From Pseudomonas anatoliensis (GTDB taxonomy: Bacteria; Pseudomonadota; Gammaproteobacteria; Pseudomonadales; Pseudomonadaceae): a stretch of 64,000 nucleotides of DNA. Position numbers and translations under genes: made by a program. The notes under the pieces were generated by a model. That model was not told the origin of the DNA. It ran no database searches and was given only the letters and a program-made list of their open reading frames with translations. Of this stretch, positions 40,240-48,500 are shown one piece after another. The stretch spans positions 248,001 to 312,000 of the forward strand of contig NZ_JACVHC010000007.1 in the NCBI RefSeq assembly GCF_017976235.1. Direction: 5' to 3'. Each line of letters opens with the position of its first letter. Positions within the stretch are counted from its first letter, which is position 1.

Positions 40240-40353
40240 ACCTTGTCCTAGTGCGGGCGGGGGGCAAGAGGCTACTATCCGAGAACGGCGGGGTGTTACT
40301 GAGGATTCGTACAGGCCGTGATATCGTTATGCATTTAACATTGGAAGCAAACG

Positions 40354-40782
40354 ATGAAGGTGACGAGTTGGGAAGGCTGGGAGCCTGAATGGCTCAAATT
40401 GACAGAGCATTTTCAAAATGCTCCGTCATTGCCGGGTGTCTACATTATCTGTACCTGCAAGAACATTCAGCGGGCAGTGGGCAGTGATGAATATGGTGTT
40501 TTGACCATCGGCGAGTCAGACAACCTACGGCGCCGTCTAAGCGCCTTCATGCGTTGCGCTAGTCACTCTGGCAAGGCCGGTCATATGGCGGGCTGGAGAT
40601 TCAATTACTTTTCCTTTGAAAAAGTTTTTCCACTTGAGACGCTGTGGGTCAGTTGGTTCCCGACTGCGAATAAGGCTGCTGCTTACGCAAAGGAGGGAGA
40701 AATGCTCGCACTCTATCTGGCTGAGCATTTCGAACTGCCGCCTCTTAATTACAAGTTCAACTGGCCGAAACTGGAAGCCTGA
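40354..40782 (+). CDS. divergent GIY-YIG nuclease-like protein
   Basis: 142 residues. PGVYIICT stands for the first GIY element and GVLTIGESDNLRRRLSAF for the YIG element plus conserved Arg. A C-terminal Glu (KEGEMLALYLA) and Asn (PPLNYKF) match the remaining catalytic positions. The tyrosine of YIG is replaced (TIG), so activity is uncertain. Possible homing or defence nuclease in the hotspot. No strong ribosome site. Confidence 0.65.
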   Translation: MKVTSWEGWEPEWLKLTEHFQNAPSLPGVYIICTCKNIQRAVGSDEYGVLTIGESDNLRRRLSAFMRCASHSGKAGHMAGWRFNYFSFEKVFPLETLWVSWFPTANKAAAYAKEGEMLALYLAEHFELPPLNYKFNWPKLEA

Positions 40783-40805
40783 GAGCGCTGGCCTTACAGC
40801 GCGTC

Positions 40806-40847
40806 CTTTCCCACAGGAGTGACCTGCATGAAATTGATCGTAGGAGC
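40806..40847. repeat. hotspot junction repeat, copy 2
   Basis: Positions 40806-40826 equal 39498-39518; positions 40816-40847 (32 bases: ribosome site plus first 20 bases of the lipoprotein gene) equal 41424-41455. One copy thus shares different ends with the two others. Confidence 0.8.
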
Positions 40848-41418
40848 TGTTTTGTCCATGGCGTTGGTCGGGTGTCTCGACCAGAGCAAGCGGCCAGAAG
40901 GGCTTGTTAACGCAACGAAGCAGGCAGAAGGAATCGTGATAGCTGCCAAATCCCCTGATGCAGCTGTTAAGTCGTGGTGGGCAGTCAGAGACGCGGGCAT
41001 AGCCCTTGATCGTGAGGCTTGTTATGAATTCGAGAAGATGAAAAGCCCTACGATCAAGAAACTAAAAGCACTGGCTTCGAAAGATCTCCTAGTCCCGGAA
41101 GTATGCATCGTCGACGATCCATTGTCGTTTGACCGAAAAATCACCAAGGTTGAAATTGAGTCTGATACTAGATCAGTGGTCATGGCGGTGATTAAAAACT
41201 CCACCCCTCCGGACCCTGGAGCAGAATTTGACGATAGCGATAGAGAGGCCAAAGAGTCTGGGGAGAAATACCGGTATACGCTTGAGCGGAAAGACACATC
41301 AGGCAACTGGCAAATCTCAAGGATTGAGAATTTCCCCTCCTATGCTCGGGATTGGGAAGATGCATATACAGAGCCTAAACCATCAATCAACCGGTACGTT
41401 TACGATCAGTACCAGTAA
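40828..41418 (+). CDS. putative lipoprotein (196 aa)
   Basis: MKLIVGAVLSMALVGC is a signal peptide with lipobox LVGC, so the mature protein would be lipid-anchored. The remainder (about 180 residues) has an alternating acidic and basic pattern and no known domain (ending INRYVYDQYQ). CACAGGAGTGACC precedes the ATG. The signal-coding start is duplicated at 41424. Function unknown; phage lipoproteins in tail regions often block superinfection. Confidence 0.7.
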   Translation: MKLIVGAVLSMALVGCLDQSKRPEGLVNATKQAEGIVIAAKSPDAAVKSWWAVRDAGIALDREACYEFEKMKSPTIKKLKALASKDLLVPEVCIVDDPLSFDRKITKVEIESDTRSVVMAVIKNSTPPDPGAEFDDSDREAKESGEKYRYTLERKDTSGNWQISRIENFPSYARDWEDAYTEPKPSINRYVYDQYQ

Positions 41419-41423
41419 TTAAG

Positions 41424-41455
41424 GGAGTGACCTGCATGAAATTGATCGTAGGAGC
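41424..41455. repeat. hotspot junction repeat, copy 3
   Basis: 32 bases identical to 40816-40847: ribosome site, ATG and first codons of the lipoprotein signal peptide. Confidence 0.8.
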
Positions 41456-41489
41456 GCTGACGGTAGCGCTGTTGGCGGGGCGTTACTAA
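41436..41489 (+). pseudogene. truncated lipoprotein start
   Basis: MKLIVGALTVALLAGRY then stop. It is a lipoprotein signal peptide cut at the lipobox. It matches the start of the gene at 40828 and, after base 41455, the start of the lipoprotein at 43439 (GALxVxLLAG). A remnant of recombination or cargo insertion. Confidence 0.75.
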
Positions 41490-41529
41490 GGATTTCTACA
41501 GTCTTAAAAAAGGCGGCAGAACCTAGACT

Positions 41530-41635
41530 ACTCTTGGAGTACAGCAGGCGGCGGATCAAGAGGCTCGAGCAGCATCTAGTTGTTTGACGCCCGCGTTGTT
41601 CTGTAGAACATGCACCGGTCTAGAAGGCAGCCGCG
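41530..41635 (-). pseudogene. degenerate partial copy of the gene at 39538
   Basis: Two patches match the leftward gene at 39538-39825: CTCGAGCAGCATCTAG versus CTCAAGAAGCATCTGA, and CATGCACCGGTCTAGAAGG versus CATGCATCGGTCTAGAAGG. The frame is not intact. Shows that part of the hotspot was duplicated. Confidence 0.6.
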
Positions 41636-41710
41636 GTGATAGATGCTCGGTAAGTTGAAGCTGGCTGGGTTGCTACTTACGATCAAAAGGTTTTTTTATG
41701 CTCAAGTCGA

Positions 41711-42679
41711 TCAAGGCAGGTTGAAATCAAACCGGAAGGCCGCTGGGTTCGTGAGCGCAACAGTGGGATTATTTATGTGCCAAACGGTCGTAGGGTGTCT
41801 GTTGTCCGCGTGCAACACATACCCGTCGGGCCTTGCATGACCGTTTGCAGGCACGAAATTTACAGTGGCCGATAGGATGATATGAACGTGTACCTTGGCC
41901 TGGTTGTCATTGCGCAGCACGCCGACACCATGGTCGAGACAGATTTCCAAGCCGAAGGTCAGCTCCCTTGGCGTTGGTCCGCTGGTGGTGATGCTGAAAC
42001 GGCCTGGAAGGACACCCGGAGTGAAGGTCGTATTGCTGGCGCCCAAGGTTTCGTGGAAGTCGCCGTGCTTGTTATATTTGTGAATCAAGCGGCCGTTGTA
42101 GAACACATACGCGGTGTTACGTCCGATACCTCCAACAGGCTCATTAAAATAACCAGCGACAACCATGTCATCTATTTTTTCTTGGTGAAGCTTCGGGTCT
42201 CTACCGTCGAAAGCCCCCACCGTCCCTGGAAAGGCATTCGCGTACCGTTCCACGGCCTCCTGCGCTTTTTGGGGGCGGCTCTTCGTTTTGAGTTGACCGG
42301 CGTTCAATTTGCCTGCTCCGTGCTGAAGTTTTGCCCCCGTCCGCGCAAGTGGTTTATCCCAAGCGACCGTGCCAGGAATGATGATCCAGCGTGGGAAATG
42401 TTGGCTAATCCGGCTTAAATCTTCGAGCAACCTGGTTTTCATCGCTTCATTAAGATATCGGTCGTTGACTGCTCGGTGGATACCGCCTTGCACAGGTGAG
42501 CAGAACAGGTACTCCGGTGCTATCAGCAAACCCTTTGGGTCCAAATCGTCTAGCGCAGCGTATGCTTCCACCTGTTGTAGAGCCTGAACCAGCAAATTCA
42601 GCCGGTCAGGCAAGCTCAACTGTTGTTGAGCAAATGTATCGATGTGCATCGCACACGCCAAGAGTGATTTTTGGACCAT
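41711..42679 (-). CDS. nitrilase-superfamily (carbon-nitrogen hydrolase) protein
   Basis: 322 residues. The catalytic triad of the superfamily is visible: Glu56 in LIAPEYLF, Lys204 in IHKYNKHGDF, Cys247 in TFGLEICLDHG. This predicts hydrolysis of an amide or nitrile by a cysteine nucleophile. N- and C-terminal parts do not match the usual amidase subfamilies I know, and no signal peptide is seen. It is leftward cargo in the tail-region hotspot. The substrate is unknown. A host-altering or defence-linked enzyme is possible. Confidence 0.75.
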   Translation of the reverse strand: MVQKSLLACAMHIDTFAQQQLSLPDRLNLLVQALQQVEAYAALDDLDPKGLLIAPEYLFCSPVQGGIHRAVNDRYLNEAMKTRLLEDLSRISQHFPRWIIIPGTVAWDKPLARTGAKLQHGAGKLNAGQLKTKSRPQKAQEAVERYANAFPGTVGAFDGRDPKLHQEKIDDMVVAGYFNEPVGGIGRNTAYVFYNGRLIHKYNKHGDFHETLGASNTTFTPGVLPGRFSITTSGPTPRELTFGLEICLDHGVGVLRNDNQAKVHVHIILSATVNFVPANGHARPDGYVLHADNRHPTTVWHINNPTVALTNPAAFRFDFNLP

Positions 42680-43161
42680 CGGATGTTGCCTCCATGGACT
42701 TTAACGGCGCTGCCTGTGTGGGTTTCGAGGTTACGTAAGCAGCTCGTCAAGTCGTTTGCCAATACGGCTTCCAAGCCGTTCGGATAATCTGCTAAAACCG
42801 AAAACAACAAAAAGTAGGGCTGTGTTGTAGCATCTCTCGAATTTCTTCTTGCAATTTTGGAAATTTAATCAGGTTTTTTGTACTCTAGGCTCCAAGCTTA
42901 GCCTTTAACGGATCACTGTCCACCCGACGTCGAGGGCTGTTGTGCGCGCAAAATGGGCGGACACCATCGCTTTTAATGCTGGGGTTCAGAAAGTGTGTTC
43001 GCCGAGCACTTACTGATATCTCTAAAAGGAAACGATATGACGCTGATCGTTGATCGTAGGGCGATGTGGGGCTGAGGGCTGCACCTGATTGTCATCGGGG
43101 TTGTAAATGGAGCTATTTCGCTTGAACGAACTCTTTTTTCGAGCACAATTGCGTAGCTTCG
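42680..43161. other. gene-poor stretch in the cargo hotspot
   Basis: No gene I can support. Near 43037 a short frame MTLIVDRRAMWG again resembles a decayed lipoprotein start after AAAAGGAAACG. The 42780-42900 part is AT-rich and may hold the promoter of the leftward nitrilase-like gene. Confidence 0.4.
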
Positions 43162-43512
43162 ATGAAGCTCGAATTGGTGGATTTCGAATACAATCTCACG
43201 TTGACTAGGTCGTCCACCAAACGCCCAGAAATAGAGGGCGTGACGGCTGTTTTTCGTAACTTTAACGCACTGAATCTAAGCAGCTTCGGTGGCGAACTAA
43301 CCCAATTCATGGACCTCGTCGTGACTCGCATCGACGATGGTCTGGATAGAATCCGGCACGAATTGAGGAATATTGAGGAAGTAGAAAAATTTCGTTCTAT
43401 TTTTTCACCGTCAGCGTGCGAGACCACAAGGAGTAAATATGCGGATTTTTATAGGAGCGTTGGCGGTAGTGCTGTTGGCGGGGTGTGCGACTTCTCCAAC
43501 GCCTTCCAGTGA
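43162..43512 (+). CDS. uncertain ORF before the lipoprotein gene
   Basis: 116 residues, MKLELVDFEYNLTLTRSSTK..., protein-like up to about residue 95, then overlapping the next gene by 74 bases in another frame. No ribosome site. It may be a cargo remnant whose true end was lost at the junction. Confidence 0.3.
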   Translation: MKLELVDFEYNLTLTRSSTKRPEIEGVTAVFRNFNALNLSSFGGELTQFMDLVVTRIDDGLDRIRHELRNIEEVEKFRSIFSPSACETTRSKYADFYRSVGGSAVGGVCDFSNAFQ

Positions 43513-43861
43513 AGCCAAGCAGGCGCCGGTCAGTCAGCTGTCGGCATATCAGGCGAAACCATTAGGGGCATACGGGACACTGCAAGTGATCCGAGACTCT
43601 GGGCAGACCGGGAGCCTTTGCGCGATGGCGGTTTTTATCAATGGCAAACAGGCTGCCAAGCTCGAGCCGGGTCAGAAGGCATCGTTCTACCTGCCGCCTG
43701 ATTCGGTTTCAGTCGGCGCGGCTTACACCGGCTCTGGCATTTGCTCCATGGGCGCGGCCCGAGTGGAGCGGGAAGCGATCGTGAAAGACGGTGCAGTCAA
43801 GAAATACCGAGTTTTCACCGGAGGCGATGGGCAGATCGACATACTGCCCACGACTCTCTGA
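43439..43861 (+). CDS. phage lipoprotein beside tail protein I
   Basis: 140 residues. MRIFIGALAVVLLAGCATSP is a signal peptide with lipobox LAGC. The mature part has paired cysteines (SLCAMAVFING, GICSMGAARVE) and is beta-rich. AAGGAGTAAAT precedes the ATG. It ends 5 bases before a terminator. Similar lipoproteins stand before gene I in related Pseudomonas prophages and may block receptors or aid assembly. Its start resembles the truncated one at 41436. Confidence 0.75.
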   Translation: MRIFIGALAVVLLAGCATSPTPSSEAKQAPVSQLSAYQAKPLGAYGTLQVIRDSGQTGSLCAMAVFINGKQAAKLEPGQKASFYLPPDSVSVGAAYTGSGICSMGAARVEREAIVKDGAVKKYRVFTGGDGQIDILPTTL

Positions 43862-43865
43862 ACAG

Positions 43866-43886
43866 ACCGCCTCCGGGCGGTTTTTT
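43866..43886 (+). terminator. intrinsic terminator between lipoprotein and gene I
   Basis: CCGCC - TCC - GGGCGG followed by T run. Directly followed by GCCTGGAGAA (43890-43899), the ribosome site of gene I. Confidence 0.75.
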
Positions 43887-43903
43887 ATTGCCTGGAGAAT
43901 GGC

Positions 43904-44512
43904 ATGTGCTCAGCAATTACCTACACGCCAATGACGAAAGTCATGTTGTCCGGCTCGCTTGCAAAGAAGTTTTTTCGAAGCAAGCCTTTCCTTCTAGACG
44001 GCGGATCGGCCGTGGAGGTGTTCCGTGCGCTCAATGCGACCATTGATGGTTTCGCCGAGGAAATTAAACGACTGGAGCGCCTTGGACTGAAGTTTGCGAT
44101 CTTCCGGAATCGCGCAAACATCGGAATGGACGGATTCGATCTCGGCGGTACACGGGAAATCCGCATTGTTCCAGTGATTGGTGGCAGTAAGCGTGCTGGG
44201 GGGTTACAGACCATTATCGGCACAGTGATGATCGCCGCAGCCTATGTACTGTCATTCACTCCGTTTGCAGCCGCATCGCCGTTTTTGTATGCGGCCGGCG
44301 CGTCCATGGCGATCGGCGGCGTCATTCAAATGCTCAGCCCCCAGGCCTCAGGCCTGAAGCAAAGTGCATCCCCTGAAAACTCACCGTCTTACGCATTCGG
44401 CAGCGCCAAGAACACCACAGCCAGCGGCAACCCGGTACCAATCTGCATCGGAGAGCGCCGGTGGGGCGGGATGATCATTTCGGCCTCAATTTACGCAGAA
44501 GATAAAATGTAG
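43904..44512 (+). CDS. tail assembly protein I
   Basis: 202 residues: N-terminal ubiquitin-like beta domain, hydrophobic middle (IIGTVMIAAAYVLSFTPFAA), and C-terminal SPSYAFGSAKNTTASGNPVP then ICIGERRWGG, all typical of lambda gpI. GCCTGGAGAA precedes the ATG. Normally J follows immediately; here an AbiC-like gene intervenes. Confidence 0.88.
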   Translation: MCSAITYTPMTKVMLSGSLAKKFFRSKPFLLDGGSAVEVFRALNATIDGFAEEIKRLERLGLKFAIFRNRANIGMDGFDLGGTREIRIVPVIGGSKRAGGLQTIIGTVMIAAAYVLSFTPFAAASPFLYAAGASMAIGGVIQMLSPQASGLKQSASPENSPSYAFGSAKNTTASGNPVPICIGERRWGGMIISASIYAEDKM

Positions 44513-44546
44513 CACCATCCATTTTTTTGCTGTTTTGGAGCGAGCA

Positions 44547-45452
44547 ATGAATGGTAAGCAGGGATGGTTAAGCAAAATCGCAAACATGCCATATAAATGG
44601 TTTGAGGAGTTAGTGCTCCCAGGTGAAGAGGACGGTGTTAAGAAGCTTTATCGGGTTTTCATATTTGCATTGGCGGTTATTTTTGTAACGTTTTTTTTCG
44701 ATATTTCGATTGCTTTCTATAAAAGAGAGAGCGGTTTTGATCATGGTGTGTTCGGGGATTTTTTTGGTGGGGTTACAAATCCGATTTTGACATTTTTTGC
44801 GTTCGTTGGACTTTTGATAACAATAACTATACAGCGAGTTGAGCTGAAAGAGTCGCGTGCGGAGCTGGCTAAGTCAGCTGCAGCGCTGGAGTTGCAATCG
44901 GAGTATTTTAGGTTGCAAAATGCGGTGGCTACATTCTATAAAATGGTTGATACCCATATATCTACTCTCAGTGCGATTGACTTGGTGGATAAAGATCATC
45001 ATGTCACAAGAGGGCGTGATTGCATGAGAGTCTTCTGTCATAGGCTCACTCAGCATTTTAAAAATTGTACTCAACCACCTGCTTCTGGAATTGGACAAGT
45101 AAAAGGTAATTTTATAAGTGTTCTTCCTTCTCGAGACAGTCCAAAAGGTGCCGTTTCTGCTTTCATGAGTTTTTGGGAGAAAGATGGAGAAGAGCTTCAG
45201 CAGTATATGGCTGGAATACATATCTCTCTTTCGTACATAGATGGGTCTTTAAACGGTGAGGATTTGTATGTCGGGATGTACAAGTCTTTATTTTCTGACT
45301 CCGAGAGGGTTTTGGTGTTCTATTATGCAATAGCGGTCGGTAACGTAGATTTTAGAGAGCTTTTGGTAAAATACTCTTTTTGTACCGGTATTCCCCAGCA
45401 TAAATTGCTTAATCAAATTCATGTTCTTGGGCTGCCATTATTGTCACTGTAA
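44547..45452 (+). CDS. second AbiC-like membrane protein
   Basis: 301 residues from the ATG at 44547 with GGAGCGAGC upstream. Membrane segments at about 36-57 and 79-95 surround the signature VFGDFFGGVTNPILTFFAF (69-87); QRVEL coiled coil and a cytoplasmic domain follow. It shares this signature with the protein at 4585 but differs elsewhere. Strongly AT-rich against the tail genes, with its own terminator (45463). It is inserted between tail genes I and J. Anti-phage action is inferred from family. Confidence 0.75.
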   Translation: MNGKQGWLSKIANMPYKWFEELVLPGEEDGVKKLYRVFIFALAVIFVTFFFDISIAFYKRESGFDHGVFGDFFGGVTNPILTFFAFVGLLITITIQRVELKESRAELAKSAAALELQSEYFRLQNAVATFYKMVDTHISTLSAIDLVDKDHHVTRGRDCMRVFCHRLTQHFKNCTQPPASGIGQVKGNFISVLPSRDSPKGAVSAFMSFWEKDGEELQQYMAGIHISLSYIDGSLNGEDLYVGMYKSLFSDSERVLVFYYAIAVGNVDFRELLVKYSFCTGIPQHKLLNQIHVLGLPLLSL

Positions 45453-45462
45453 TTGAAACTAA

Positions 45463-45486
45463 AAAAACCGCTTCGGCGGTTTTTTT
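45463..45486 (+). terminator. intrinsic terminator between the AbiC-like gene and J
   Basis: AAACCGC - TTCG - GCGGTTT plus T run, a tetraloop terminator. Immediately followed by GCCTGGAGGA (45489-45498), the ribosome site of J. Confidence 0.9.
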
Positions 45487-45502
45487 ATGCCTGGAGGAAA
45501 GC

Positions 45503-48500
45503 ATGGGCGCAGCAGCACAGATCGATATCCACGGCGAGAAGGGCGGTAGCAGTAAGCCGAAGTCGCCGACCGAAGCCAGCGACAGCCTGCGCTCGACCAA
45601 CTTGGCAAAGCTGCTGATCGCCGTGGGCGAGGGCGAGTTCGATAGCGTCCCGTCTGATTACGACATCTACTTGGACAACACGCCGATTCGCGATGCCAGC
45701 GGCAACTACAACTTCCCGAACGTGAAGTGGGACTGGCGCCCGGGATCGGTGGATCAGACCTACATACCGGGCATTCCATCCGTTGAGAACGAGACTTCGC
45801 TGAACATCGAGTTGCGCAGCGATACCGCGTGGGTGCGGTCCATCACTAACACCCAGCTTTCCGCCGTGCGCATACGTTTGGCGTGGCCAGCGCTGCAACG
45901 CTCCGATGATCAGGGCAACGTTGGCGGCTACCGCATCGAATACGCGATCGACGTGGCCACCGATGGCGGCGCCTATCAGCAGGTGCTGGTGGACGCCGTC
46001 GACGGCAAGACCACTACGCGCTACGAGCGCTCTCGCCGTATCGATCTGCCTGATGCCACCACCGGCTGGCAGATCCGCGTGCGCCGCCTGACGCCGAACC
46101 AGAACACCAACAAGATCGCCGACACCATGCTGGTGGCCGGTTACACCGAAGTGATTGACGCCAAGCTGCGCTATCCAAACACCGCGCTGCTCTACATCGA
46201 ATTCGACGCCGAGCAGTTCACCAACATTCCAGCCGTGACCGTAAAGTGCAAGGCCCGGCGCTGGATGGTGCCGAGCAATTACGACCCGATCGCGCGCACC
46301 TACACTGGGACATGGGATGGCTCGATGAAGTCGGCCTGGACCAATAATCCGGCGTGGATCACCTACGGCATCTGCACCGAGGATCGCTTCGGCCTGGGCA
46401 AACGCATCAAACCGTTTATGGTCGACAAGTGGGAGCTGTACCGGATCGCGCAGTACTGCGATCAGTTAGTGCCGAACGGAATTGGCGGTACCGAGCCACG
46501 TTTCCTTTGCGACATGAACCTGCAGGGCAAGGCCGATGCCTGGTCGCTGCTGCGCGACATCTCTGCGATTTACCGAGGCATGACGTACTGGGCGCAAGGC
46601 CAGTTGGTGATGCAAGCCGACATGCCGCGTGCGCAGGACATCGATTACGTCTTCACCCGATCGAACGTCATCGACGGCAAGTTCTCCTATGGCAGTGCCT
46701 CGGCTAAAACCCGTTACACCCGGGCACTGGTCAGTTACGACAACCCGGCCAACAACTACGACACCGACGTCATCCCATTCGCTGATCTGAATCTGCAGCG
46801 CCGCTACGGCGACCGGCCGACGGAGCTGAGTGCCATCGGCTGCACTCGCGCATCTGAGGCTCAGCGCCGCGGTAAGTGGGCGATTCTCAGCAACAACCAA
46901 GACCGAACCGTCTCGTTCAAGACCGGTATGGAAGGCGTGATTCCACTGCCGGGCCACATCATCCCTGTGGCGGATTCTCTGCTCGCCGGTCGCGAAGTCG
47001 GCGGCCGGATCTCGGCGGTGGCGGGGCGGGTTGTAACCCTAGATCGCGACACCCAGGCTAAGGCCGGTGACCGGCTGATCATCAACCTTCCTGGCGGCCG
47101 TGCCGAAGGTCGCACCGTGCAAAGCGTCAATGGGCGGGCTGTCACCGTAACGGTCGCTTACAGCGAGCCACCGGTTGCGCAGCTGCAATGGGCGATTGAT
47201 GCCGATGACCTAGCGATCCCGCTTTATCGGGTGTTGCGCACAAAGCGCACCACCGAAGGTGACTACGAAATCAGTGCGCTCCAGTTCGAGCCGAGCAAGT
47301 TTGCTTACATCGACACGGGCGCCCGACTGGAGGAGCGCCCGATCAGCGTAATCCCGATCACCGTAGTTCCGGCGCCGGCGAGTGTCACTGTCTCGTCGAC
47401 ATCCTCAATCGTTCAGGGGATGGCCGTGGCCACCATGACGATCAGCTGGCCTGTCGTGGATGGCGCAGTCGGCTATGACGTCGAGTGGCGTAAGGACAGC
47501 GGCAATTGGATCAAGGTGCAGCGTACTGGCATGACCAACGTGGACGTCGTAGGCATTTATGCCGGCGCCTACGTGGCCAGGGTTCGTGCGGCGAGCGCGT
47601 TCGACATCACGTCCCCGTGGCGCAACTCGATCCTGACCAACCTCAGCGGTAAGCAGGGGTTGCCGCCGGCGGTGTCGTTCCTGCGTACTGTCAACAAGGT
47701 ATACGGCATCGGCCTTGAGTGGGGGTTTCCATCTGGTGCTGAAGATACTCAGCGCACCGAGATTTGGAATAGCAAGACCAACGACCTCGCCGCTGCTGCG
47801 AAGTTGGCAGACTTTGCCTATCCACAGGCGAATCACGAAATGCAGAACGTCGTTCCCGGTACCAGCCTGTTTTTCTGGGCGCGGCTTGTAGATCGAACTG
47901 GAAACGTTGGCCCATGGTTCCCCGCGGTAAACGGGGTCAACGGGCAGGTAAGCATCGACCAGTCCGAGTACGAGCAATACTTCCTCGGCAAGATCCAGGA
48001 GTCGGCGCTCGGCCAAAAGCTGTTTGAGGAAATCGGGAAGATTTCTGGTGACGGTGAAGGCTCGGTGAATGAGCGGCTTGAGCAGGCCAAGCAGGAACTG
48101 CAAGACCTAATCAGCGAAATCACCGACGCCATGGCGTATGACCCGACCAAGCCGTACAGCAAAGGCGAGGTGGTCCGGCTTGATGGACGATTGTTCTCGG
48201 CGGTGAAGGCGGTGCCAGTCGGCACTGCTCCTCCGAATGCAGAGTTCTGGTACGACATGGGCACGATTGCCGAGACCACCAACGCGATGGCGCTGCAGAT
48301 CCAGCAGCATTCGACCAAAATTGAAGACATCGACGGCAAGGTCACCGCGCAGGCGTCAACGATGCAGGCCCTGCAAGCGGCGTGGCGAGAGGATGACGGC
48401 ACCGGCGCAATGAGCGAGGCGCTGAAGGCGTATCAGAACACGGCCAGCATCGTGACGAATGAGAAGGTGGTAGCGGAGGAGAAGCTTGCGTCAGCGACGC

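Noticed and set aside
43113..43427. Leftward open frame of 104 codons opposite the uncertain ORF at 43162
   Set aside because: Composition less protein-like than the plus-strand frame and no ribosome site.
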